Source: an uncultured Odoribacter sp. (GTDB lineage: Bacteria; Bacteroidota; Bacteroidia; Bacteroidales; Marinifilaceae). Taken from it: a stretch of DNA of 7,902 nt. Below, in pieces: positions 1 to 6,837 of this stretch; position 1 is the stretch's first letter; every line of letters starts with the position of its first letter. The stretch spans positions 1 through 7,902 of the forward strand of contig CAKVCR010000131.1 in assembly GCA_934725835.1 (NCBI GenBank), read 5' to 3'. The position numbers and the translations under genes were made by a program. Below the pieces are notes generated by a model. It made no database searches. It saw nothing but the letters and a program-made list of their open reading frames with translations, and was not told the DNA's origin.

Positions 1-1492
1 TATATATTATGGTTACTTGCCAGAAAGAGGTAAGACAATTATGAATCCGCCCTTGACTACCCAAAATGGTTCGACAATTATAGCGAATACTGTTTATGGT
101 CAGCCTAGTGTCTCAGTAATTGACAATAAATCCAATAAGCTTTCATTTTATGGTGCTTTTACCTATACGTTTGATGAACGTTATGTTTTCAATGCAAGTA
201 TCCGTTCTGATGCTTCCAATCGTTTCGGTCAGGATAAGGATGCTCGCTTTTTGCCGGTCTGGTCTATGGGGTTGCGCTGGAATATGGGACGTGAACATTT
301 TTTGGAAGGACAGGATTTTCTGAATGAATTCAGTTTGCGTTTGACTTATGGATATCAGGGGAATGCAAGCGAGGCTGCCGGTCCGGATTTGATAGCAAAA
401 ATTCCGTCTGGTAGTGCTGGAATTTCGGATGCTACAGGAGAATATCTAATGAAAATCAAGAGTTTGCCCAATCCCAATTTGAAATGGGAAAAGACCGCAA
501 CGATAAATGCAGGTGTAGATTTTGTGCTTTGGAAGAATAAGATAAACGGTTCGTTTGAATATTATCATAAAAAGACAACGGATGCAATCATTAATAAGGA
601 AGTGCCATATGAAAACGGAGTTTTGAGTATGCCGATGAATGGCGGTTCTCTAGAGAATTATGGGTGGGAGTTGGCTTTCAGCTTTGCTCCCGTGAGAACA
701 AAGAATTTTATTTGGACCGTGGGGATGAATACTTCTAAAAACTACAACAAAGTGACGAGTCCGTTGGTGTCAAATGAACACTGGATACAGGCAGTGTCTG
801 GTAATCTGAACAAGGCAGGATATCCCGTATCCGGTTTTTGGGCATTCGATTTTGCTGGATTAGACCCTAATAATGGAGTCCCCAAATATAATCTGGAAGG
901 AATTGAAACCAAAGAAGCACAGATAGATGCCACAGTTTATATGAAATATATGGGAAAATTGGATCCAGATTTCACAGCGGGATTGAATATGGGTTTCCGT
1001 TTTAAGAATCTGACCCTTTCTTCTGCGTTTTATTTGTCGGTCGGTGGAAAGAAATTTTTAGCCAAGATGTTTGACAACGATATGGTAAACAGCACACCGT
1101 ATGAATACAATAATCTGCCTAAAGATCTAGTAAAACGTTGGCGGAAACCGGGCGATGAAAAAAATACAGTGATACCTTCTTTGCCAGAGTTCCAAAAAGA
1201 AGGGGGGACTGTTGATTTACCGTTTGCAAGTGCATATAGTTATGAGTTGTATAATTATTCAAATCTTCGAGTGGTAAATGCCTCGTTTCTGAGATGTAAT
1301 AACATTTCGCTTTCTTATAATTTGTCGAAGGGATGGATAAAAAAGATTGCTCAGAACATAGCTTTTTCTTTCAGCGTGTCCAATCCGTTTATGATTGTAA
1401 ATAAAGATTTTAAGGGGAAAGATCCGGAGGTGGCAACCGGTTCGCAACCTTTGTCTCAAAATTATACATTTAGTGTGAATTTTAGTTTTTGA
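1..1492 (+). CDS. SusC/RagA-family TonB-dependent outer-membrane receptor, C-terminal part (5' partial)
   Basis: This is the C-terminal half of an outer-membrane beta-barrel that, with its SusD partner, would import oligomers using TonB energy. The reading frame is open from the left edge (first whole codon at base 2), so the TTG at 17 is not a real start; about 496 residues are visible of a family that usually has around 1000. Hallmarks seen: a strand followed by the DERYVFNASIRSDASNRFG block, the LRLTYGYQGNAS block, NPNLKWEKT near codon 160, the NGGSLENYGWEL turn, and a C-terminus ending YTFSVNFSF, whose final aromatic is the usual signal for barrel assembly. The STN, carboxypeptidase-like and plug domains lie outside the window, so TonB box and any sigma/anti-sigma signalling extension cannot be judged. 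The SusD gene follows after 20 bp. The substrate cannot be read from sequence. Confidence 0.95.
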   Translation, partial: IYYGYLPERGKTIMNPPLTTQNGSTIIANTVYGQPSVSVIDNKSNKLSFYGAFTYTFDERYVFNASIRSDASNRFGQDKDARFLPVWSMGLRWNMGREHFLEGQDFLNEFSLRLTYGYQGNASEAAGPDLIAKIPSGSAGISDATGEYLMKIKSLPNPNLKWEKTATINAGVDFVLWKNKINGSFEYYHKKTTDAIINKEVPYENGVLSMPMNGGSLENYGWELAFSFAPVRTKNFIWTVGMNTSKNYNKVTSPLVSNEHWIQAVSGNLNKAGYPVSGFWAFDFAGLDPNNGVPKYNLEGIETKEAQIDATVYMKYMGKLDPDFTAGLNMGFRFKNLTLSSAFYLSVGGKKFLAKMFDNDMVNSTPYEYNNLPKDLVKRWRKPGDEKNTVIPSLPEFQKEGGTVDLPFASAYSYELYNYSNLRVVNASFLRCNNISLSYNLSKGWIKKIAQNIAFSFSVSNPFMIVNKDFKGKDPEVATGSQPLSQNYTFSVNFSF

Positions 1493-1512
1493 TGAATGTT
1501 ATGTTGTAGAAT

Positions 1513-3009
1513 ATGAAAAAGATATTGTTTGTTTTATTATGGTGGGGAGTCGTAGGATGTAGTGACTTTCTAGAAGAGAGTAGCTTGGATGAAATCCGTC
1601 CGACAACGACAGATGATTTGATGCAGGTGATGGTAGGAGAGGCTTATCCAATGGATTATTTCCAATATGTGTACAGTGATTTCTTTACTGATGATGTACA
1701 ATGCAATGGTGCTGGAGGGCAGAAAACATTGGAAGAGGCTGTTGAAAGTATGTATCCATTGTTTTCTTGGGCTGATGATATGTATGAGAAATTGATGCAT
1801 GACATGTATGATACTTGGTTGAAATGTTATTCTCATATCATGGGATGTAATACCGTCATTGACTATATCGATAAAGTGTCGGGGGAGAGGAATGTAAAAG
1901 ACAATATGCGAGGACAGGCATTGGTGTTGCGGGCATATTATTACTTCCTGTTGGTGAATTATTACGGATTGCCGTATAACTATGGGGATCCTAGAACAAA
2001 TTTAGGAGTTCCTCTGAAACTGGAGATGGCTGTGAAGGATGGTTTTATGGAAAGAAATACAGTAGCAGAAGTATACGGACAGATTATTGAAGATTTGTCA
2101 AAAGGGATCAAACTATTGGAGGAAAACCCGTTGGATATGTCATTGTATAAAATTAGTGCTTTGGCAGGCAAAGCTATTCTTACGAGGGTTTATTTGTATA
2201 TGGAGGATTGGGACAATGCCTTGAAATGGGCAAACGTAGTATTGGGGGAAAAACCTACTTTGACCTCACTATCGAACGCTCCAGTGGATGCCATGCAGTA
2301 CCAGGGGTATAGTATCTGGTCTGTTTATAATGAAGCAACCAGTGATGAGGTGATATGGATGTGCGGAGGTATAAGAGAATTTAGTTGTTATCCTAGTGGC
2401 GGAGGTATAGCAACAGCTCCGTATTCCGCTTCGAATTCATTGATGGATTTGTATGAGTTCTCGACAGATAGCGACAATCATTTGGATTTACGTTACTATA
2501 TGTATTTCAGATATGAGATATGGATGGATTGGACTATATTCCTTCCTACCACTTATCCTGCTTACGGGTTTAAAGGTGGTAAGAATGCTCGTTGGGCAGC
2601 ACAAGGAATTCGATCTGCAGAGGTGTATTTGAACAGGGCAGAGGCATATATTCATAAGTTTAAGGAGTCTGGTGATGACAATTATCGGGTAGCAGCCTTG
2701 AATGACTTGAATAAATTGCGGGAGAACCGTTATGATATTCGGAATACCGTTTATAATAAAGTGAATATTGCGGATGCTGAAGATTTGTTCCAATTTTATA
2801 AAGACGAGCGGAGAAGAGAGTTATGTTTTGAGGGACACCGTTGGTTTGATCTGCGGCGTTACGGTATGCCAGAACTGAATCATGAATATTTTGTAGATGT
2901 AAATTCCAAACAACAATTGACCTTGAGAAAGGAAGATACTCGTTATGTGTTGCCAATCCCCAAAGCGGCTTTGGAGCGCAATCCTTATCTGAAACAAAAT
3001 GAACGTTAA
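1513..3009 (+). CDS. SusD/RagB-family outer-membrane nutrient-binding lipoprotein
   Basis: Surface lipoprotein that would cap the SusC barrel and capture its substrate. The ATG at 1513 starts a short lipoprotein signal ending in a VVGC lipobox, with the lipidated Cys at residue 16 followed by SDFLEE, the classic SusD mature start. Family hallmarks in order: a helical TPR-like region with GQALVLRAYYYFLLVNYYG near residues 135-155, LNKLRENRYD, the strongly conserved DERRRELCFEGHRWFDLRRYG at residues 431-451, and the terminal LPIP...NPYLKQN. The 498-residue length is normal. It is the immediate downstream partner of the receptor (20 bp gap), and its last 11 bases overlap the longest reading of the next gene. 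Six cysteines besides the lipidated one (64, 105, 112, 284, 292, 438) are more than I would expect for this family. No ligand can be assigned. Confidence 0.96.
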   Translation: MKKILFVLLWWGVVGCSDFLEESSLDEIRPTTTDDLMQVMVGEAYPMDYFQYVYSDFFTDDVQCNGAGGQKTLEEAVESMYPLFSWADDMYEKLMHDMYDTWLKCYSHIMGCNTVIDYIDKVSGERNVKDNMRGQALVLRAYYYFLLVNYYGLPYNYGDPRTNLGVPLKLEMAVKDGFMERNTVAEVYGQIIEDLSKGIKLLEENPLDMSLYKISALAGKAILTRVYLYMEDWDNALKWANVVLGEKPTLTSLSNAPVDAMQYQGYSIWSVYNEATSDEVIWMCGGIREFSCYPSGGGIATAPYSASNSLMDLYEFSTDSDNHLDLRYYMYFRYEIWMDWTIFLPTTYPAYGFKGGKNARWAAQGIRSAEVYLNRAEAYIHKFKESGDDNYRVAALNDLNKLRENRYDIRNTVYNKVNIADAEDLFQFYKDERRRELCFEGHRWFDLRRYGMPELNHEYFVDVNSKQQLTLRKEDTRYVLPIPKAALERNPYLKQNER

Positions 3010-3928
3010 TAAAATGGTTATGAAATTACATATTATTTATTTGTTGATGTTAGTGATAAGCCTGTCGGCTTGTAGCAAAGATGATGAACTATTGCCATCA
3101 GAGAATTCTGAATTTGGCTATGTTGTACCACAGGGAGACCATGAATATGATGAGCGTATAGTCAACTGGAATCAGAGATGCAATACATTTATTCTGTATA
3201 AGTTTGATATAAAGGAATTGTATTGGCAGGTGAATGTCTGGAATGAATCCAAGCCCACGCCTGAAGGCAGTACGTATCCTTATCCGTATAGTGCCGGCTT
3301 GATAGGAGCTGTAGCTGATGAAAATTATGTGGATAAACAGTTGGACTTGGTGGAGGATTTGTTTTTGCAATTTTATCCGGATACGACTTTGTCTCGTTGT
3401 CTGCCTTTGAAATTGTTGCTGTGTAGCAGATTGGACTGGCGTTCTGTAGATGGTGTAGAAGAAATGTGTAATGTGTTTAGTGGTTATGATTATCTCGCTT
3501 TTAATTGGGGGAATCAGAAGGTTTTGTCCATGACAAATACTCAGAAAGCAATTTTTAAAACCGATGTGAATTATACATTTTTGACTCGTTTGCTTGATAA
3601 CGGGGAAATAGCGGAATCTGCAGAATTTTATGATGGTATGAATTATGAAGATATAGTAACCAATGAGAATATGTATGAACGAGGATTTTTGAAATCGAAT
3701 ACCAAGCAAGAGGATGATGTTGAAATTTATCTGAAAGCAATTATTCAGACTCCTTATGATGAATTGACAGCAGAGCCTGCTGATAAAGATTATACTAACA
3801 AAGGTATCTTGCATCCTAAGAAAGATGTTTACGGACATATCCGCAGAAAATATGATTTTCTTGTGAATAAGTTTAAGACAGATTATGGCTTTGACTTGCA
3901 GAAGATAGGAGATGTTGTATTTAAATGA
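2999..3928 (+). CDS. Lipoprotein of the Mx1-like putative zinc-metallopeptidase family, zinc motif absent (probable pseudoenzyme)
   Basis: A 309-residue lipoprotein: hydrophobic signal, LSAC lipobox with Cys at residue 25, then SKDDE. From memory of the Bacteroidetes 'putative zinc-binding metallopeptidase' lipoproteins that often follow SusCD, the order of blocks matches: an N-terminal YDERIVNWNQRCN segment, a YVDKQLDLVEDLFLQFY helix (residues 110-126), a KLLLCSR strand, FKT (186-188) leading into the helix that should carry HExxH, then YERGFLKS, KQEDDVEIYLK (236-246), and a C-terminal KYDFLVNKFKTDYGFDL. In place of HEFAH the helix reads roughly YTFLT, and HExxH occurs nowhere in the protein, so zinc hydrolysis is unlikely although the later acidic EDDVE block is kept. 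The reading frame is intact. Start choice: ATG 2999 overlaps SusD by 11 bp; ATG 3014 or 3020 are equally plausible and keep the signal. It overlaps the next gene by 4 bp. Family assignment is by recalled pattern, not by search. Confidence 0.75.
   Translation: MNVNKMVMKLHIIYLLMLVISLSACSKDDELLPSENSEFGYVVPQGDHEYDERIVNWNQRCNTFILYKFDIKELYWQVNVWNESKPTPEGSTYPYPYSAGLIGAVADENYVDKQLDLVEDLFLQFYPDTTLSRCLPLKLLLCSRLDWRSVDGVEEMCNVFSGYDYLAFNWGNQKVLSMTNTQKAIFKTDVNYTFLTRLLDNGEIAESAEFYDGMNYEDIVTNENMYERGFLKSNTKQEDDVEIYLKAIIQTPYDELTAEPADKDYTNKGILHPKKDVYGHIRRKYDFLVNKFKTDYGFDLQKIGDVVFK
3925..3928 (+). promoter_or_regulatory. ATGA stop/start overlap (translational coupling)
   Basis: The TGA stop of the Mx1-like lipoprotein gene (3926-3928) shares bases with the ATG (3925-3927) of the thioredoxin gene. 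An AGGAG at 3907-3911 lies 13 nt upstream. The overlap suggests termination-reinitiation and matched production of the two proteins, provided ATG 3925 rather than ATG 3940 is used. Confidence 0.5.
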
Positions 3929-4947
3929 TAAACGATTGTATGTTGAAATTTGCCTACATATTGTTTGTGTTCCTTGTCGGGACAGGTTCTGGTATGGCAC
4001 AGTCTGGATTTAGTTTGTCTGGTAATTTGCGTCTGCTGGAGTCGGTAGAAGTGAAAGTAACTTCTATTTTTGGAGAAAAATTGCTATCTTGTATAGTTGA
4101 AAATGGTAAGGCATTTAGAACTGAAACTGTCAATATTCAGCCGGATGTATACTTATTATATATCGGAGAAACCTCACAACCTATTTATCTGTCAAATAGT
4201 GAAGTTACGATTAATGGATTTTATGATGCTAAAAATATTCAGAATACATCATTGAATTTTGAAGGGATTGATGATTATTGGGCGATATCTAATTGGATAC
4301 CGAGGGAAAAGATTGCTAAAAACCGGATAGTAAGTCCAGATGTGAAGGGGAAGTTGAAAGGGAATATGTACAGTGCTTTGGCTTTTATGGCTAATATGGT
4401 GGATTATGAGTCCAATAAGATGTTATTGGAACTTGTTCCGGAATCGGAACGGAATTCTGCTTCTGCGAGTTGGTTGGCTCAGCGAGTGGACAGTTTGAGA
4501 ACTTTTGCCATAGGTGCTATGGCATATGATTTTGAATGTGTGAATCCGAGTGGCAAAAAAGTGAAATTAAGCGATTTTCGGGGGAAATTCGTTTTGGTCG
4601 ATTTTTGGGCATCTTGGTGCGGTCCCTGTCGTGCGGAAATGAAAAATTTACTGCCGATATATGATGAACTAAAAAGAGATGACCTTGAATTTATCAGCGT
4701 GTCTTTGGATCGACAGGAAAAAGATTGGCGCAGGATGTTAGAGGTTGAGAGGTTGCCTTGGGTAATGTTATGGAATAAAGAGGGGTTTGTAATCGGGGAT
4801 GAGCCTAATACGATTCAGAAGATGTATGGTTTTTATGGAATACCTTTTATCGTGCTGATAAGCAAGGAAGGGAAAATTTTGGCCCGTACATTAAGAGGAG
4901 AACAGGTCAAAGAAGTTATTCTGAAGGCACGAAAAGGAGAATTGTGA
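3925..4947 (+). CDS. Exported TlpA/ResA-like thioredoxin-fold protein with DUF4369-like N-terminal domain
   Basis: Periplasmic thiol-disulfide oxidoreductase candidate of 340 residues. An N-terminal hydrophobic segment ending GMAQS (cleavage near residue 25) with no lipobox Cys indicates a soluble exported protein. Residues about 28-115 (GFSLSGNL..., ENGKAFR, LSNSEVTINGFY) resemble a divergent DUF4369 domain, common before thioredoxin domains in Bacteroidetes; residues 115-195 form a helical linker. The thioredoxin domain follows: PSGKKVKLSDFRGK, VDFWASWCGPC with redox cysteines 232 and 235, and the cis-Pro loop YGIPF (Pro306). The active site is complete, so this is a functional reductase or isomerase type. 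Its ATG overlaps the previous stop as ATGA, with AGGAG at 3907-3911 upstream; ATG 3940 is an alternative start giving a cleaner signal peptide. Its place between secreted Cys-containing proteins suggests it serves them, which is inference. Confidence 0.93.
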   Translation: MINDCMLKFAYILFVFLVGTGSGMAQSGFSLSGNLRLLESVEVKVTSIFGEKLLSCIVENGKAFRTETVNIQPDVYLLYIGETSQPIYLSNSEVTINGFYDAKNIQNTSLNFEGIDDYWAISNWIPREKIAKNRIVSPDVKGKLKGNMYSALAFMANMVDYESNKMLLELVPESERNSASASWLAQRVDSLRTFAIGAMAYDFECVNPSGKKVKLSDFRGKFVLVDFWASWCGPCRAEMKNLLPIYDELKRDDLEFISVSLDRQEKDWRRMLEVERLPWVMLWNKEGFVIGDEPNTIQKMYGFYGIPFIVLISKEGKILARTLRGEQVKEVILKARKGEL

Positions 4948-4984
4948 GAGATGGACAATAATTGTAACAAATAAATTGATAAAA

Positions 4985-6688
4985 ATGAAAAAATATTTGC
5001 TGTTAGCAGTACTGTGTGTTTATGTAATGTGTGTGAGTGCTCAATTAGTGAATCAAAATACTCAATTGCAAAAAAAACAGTCGGATTTGGATTGGTATAA
5101 CTGTTCTTTTGAACAGGATGGGGTTTATGGAGCGGAGGTGAATAAAGCTTATGAATTTCTGAAAGGCAAAAAATTAAAGAAGCGACCAATCGTCGCCTTG
5201 ATAGGAACTGGTATGGATGTTGAGCATGAAGATATCAAGGAAGCAATCTGGAAAAACAAAAAGGAAAAGGCAGACGGAAAGGATAACGATAAGAATGGGA
5301 AGGTGGATGATATCAACGGATGGAATTTTTTAGGCGGTAAGAATGGACAGGTAGTAGAAACTTTGATGCAGGAAGGCGACCGTGAATTTATGCGTTTGAA
5401 AAATCTTTATGGAGATTATTTTACAAGTAACGGGGAATTTTTCAAAGTGGTTGACGGAAAGATAACACAAGTTGCAGCGCCTGATAATTTAGCAGAATAT
5501 TATTATTATCGAGATCAGGTAATGCCGGAGTCAAATCTGGCGGGACGATATAGCGGCTGGAAAATGGGCTATATCGTGCAGGAATATTATGAAATATTTA
5601 AAAAAGAGCTGGAAACAAGATTTCCCGGATTTGAGAAATATACAGCGAAGGAATTTCAGACTTGTTATAATCCTGAGGCTCCGCAAGACTCATTGAGAGA
5701 TATTGCTTTTGTTTTGATTGGTACAGGTTTTCAAGTGTATCAGACTGAAGATTTGGATGTAGTATATAATAATTTTGTCAAGTCAATGGTGACCAATGGA
5801 GAGAATGAGTACAAGAAATTATTAGCAATAGCTGGGGATGACGGCAGAAAGAAGATTGTTGGAGATAATTATCTGGACATAAAGGATACAAATTATGGAA
5901 ATAATATATTGTTGACACCAGAGGCAGCTACAGGAACGATGCAGGCAGGTATCATAGTAGGGAAACGGGATAATGGTTTGGGAATAAACGGTATTATGGA
6001 TGAAGCAGAAGTGATGTGTTTGCGTGTCGGAACAGCAGGTGGAGACCCTTATGTGAAAGATATGGTATTGGCTGTTAATTATGCTGTAGATCATGGTTCA
6101 GATGTGATCGTATTGCCATTGCAGAATACATTGTATCCTCCGATGCAGAAGGCTTGGATGTTAGAAGCTCTGCGTTATGCTGAAAGTAAAGGGGTATTGG
6201 TAATTGTTCCGGTCTGTGAATTATCACAAGATTTGTCTAAATATACTTTTTTCCCAAACCGTTGGATGGATGGTGAAAAAGAACTGACCAACCTGATAGT
6301 TGTTGCTCCTTCGGATAAAAATGGAAATCCTTCCATGAAGGCGAACTACGGATCAAAAGAGTTGGATCTTTTTGCGCCAGGTATGGATATATATTCTACG
6401 TATATGGGTGATACTTACAAGTCAGGATCAGGAGTCGGTTTGGCAGCTGCAACAACGGCGGGTGTAGCTGCGCTTGTTAAGGCTTATTATCCAGCATTGA
6501 CTGGCACTCAGGTGCGTGACGTGTTGTTGAAGTCTGTTACTTCCAGAGTAGGAGTAGAGGTAGAAAAAGGACTGCTAGTCAATGGGCAGTCGGTTCAAGA
6601 TTTGTTTTTGTTTGAAGAGTTGTGTTTATCTGGAGGAATTTTGAATGCTTATAATGCTGTTGTAACTGCGGGTAAACAGGCACAATAA
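4985..6688 (+). CDS. Exported S8 subtilisin-fold protein with all catalytic residues replaced (pseudoprotease)
   Basis: A 567-residue exported protein; ATG 4985 gives a clean signal peptide ending CVSA/Q (about 19 residues), better than TTG 4976. It follows the Bacteroidetes S8 architecture throughout: Asp-block at residues 70-84, a Ca-loop-like DNDKNGKVDD (100-109) with GWNFLGG, a long insert (about 120-300), the NYGNN then His-block, a VDHGSDVIVLP block, the FAPGMDIYST block and the Ser-helix. Yet every catalytic position differs: DTG is GTG (Asp to Gly74), HGTH is TGTM (His to Thr316), the AAGN oxyanion loop is PVCE (Asn to Glu412), and GTSMAAP is GVGLAAA (Ser to Gly485). The frame is uninterrupted and the fold motifs remain, pointing to a retained non-catalytic role such as peptide binding rather than decay. 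No C-terminal type IX sorting domain is visible. It lies 37 bp after the thioredoxin gene. Mature cysteines: 40, 227, 345, 411, 547. Confidence 0.92.
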   Translation: MKKYLLLAVLCVYVMCVSAQLVNQNTQLQKKQSDLDWYNCSFEQDGVYGAEVNKAYEFLKGKKLKKRPIVALIGTGMDVEHEDIKEAIWKNKKEKADGKDNDKNGKVDDINGWNFLGGKNGQVVETLMQEGDREFMRLKNLYGDYFTSNGEFFKVVDGKITQVAAPDNLAEYYYYRDQVMPESNLAGRYSGWKMGYIVQEYYEIFKKELETRFPGFEKYTAKEFQTCYNPEAPQDSLRDIAFVLIGTGFQVYQTEDLDVVYNNFVKSMVTNGENEYKKLLAIAGDDGRKKIVGDNYLDIKDTNYGNNILLTPEAATGTMQAGIIVGKRDNGLGINGIMDEAEVMCLRVGTAGGDPYVKDMVLAVNYAVDHGSDVIVLPLQNTLYPPMQKAWMLEALRYAESKGVLVIVPVCELSQDLSKYTFFPNRWMDGEKELTNLIVVAPSDKNGNPSMKANYGSKELDLFAPGMDIYSTYMGDTYKSGSGVGLAAATTAGVAALVKAYYPALTGTQVRDVLLKSVTSRVGVEVEKGLLVNGQSVQDLFLFEELCLSGGILNAYNAVVTAGKQAQ

Positions 6689-6702
6689 GAATCGAAAATT
6701 AA

Positions 6703-6757
6703 TGGGATTCTGGTCGGCATATACGATTTTTGAGAGTATATTGTTATTGGAATCCCA
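6703..6757 (+). repeat. Inverted repeat in the gap before the aspartyl protease gene
   Basis: TGGGATTC at 6703-6710 is perfectly complementary to GAATCCCA at 6750-6757, extendable inward by three G-U pairs (6711-6713 with 6747-6749). An overlapping alternative, GATTCTGG 6706-6713 with CCAGAATC 6755-6762, competes for the same bases. The loop is about 33 to 41 nt. There is no U-tract after it, so it is not a standard intrinsic terminator; it could be an mRNA processing or stability structure between the S8-like and aspartyl protease genes, or chance. Confidence 0.4.
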
Positions 6758-6786
6758 GAATCAAGTAAAAAGAAAAGACAAAATTA

Positions 6787-6800
6787 ACTGTACAAACAGT
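6787..6800 (+). repeat. Short hairpin/palindrome ACTGT-ACAA-ACAGT upstream of the aspartyl protease gene
   Basis: A perfect 5-bp stem with a 4-nt loop, 37 bp before the ATG at 6838. It could be a small operator or leader hairpin, but a stem this short occurs readily by chance. The rest of the 149-bp gap is AT-rich; I could not find a convincing Bacteroidetes TTTG / TAnnTTTG promoter pair in it. Confidence 0.2.
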
Positions 6801-6837
6801 CAGGGAGAAAGGTGATTGTTTATCAAAAAAATAAATT

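Noticed and set aside
17..19. TTG at 17 as the start of the first gene
   Set aside because: The frame is open upstream to the window edge and the encoded sequence begins in the middle of a SusC barrel, so the gene is 5'-truncated by the window.
3098..4000. Long minus-strand open frame of 300 codons opposite the Mx1-like lipoprotein gene
   Set aside because: Its translation is low-complexity Ile/Gln/Ser-rich with no recognisable domain, while the plus strand has a lipobox, family-like blocks and operon spacing. It is an antisense shadow.
4976..4978. TTG at 4976 as the start of the S8-like gene
   Set aside because: ATG at 4985 in the same frame gives a standard MKK-type signal peptide; the TTG only adds three residues.
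4985..6688. S8-like gene as a decaying pseudogene
   Set aside because: There is no stop, frameshift or truncation; signal peptide, Ca loop and core fold motifs remain. The changes are concentrated at catalytic positions, which fits a pseudoenzyme better than decay.
6703..6775. Rho-independent terminator after the S8-like gene
   Set aside because: The inverted repeat has a long loop and is followed by an A-rich run, not a U-tract, on the coding strand.
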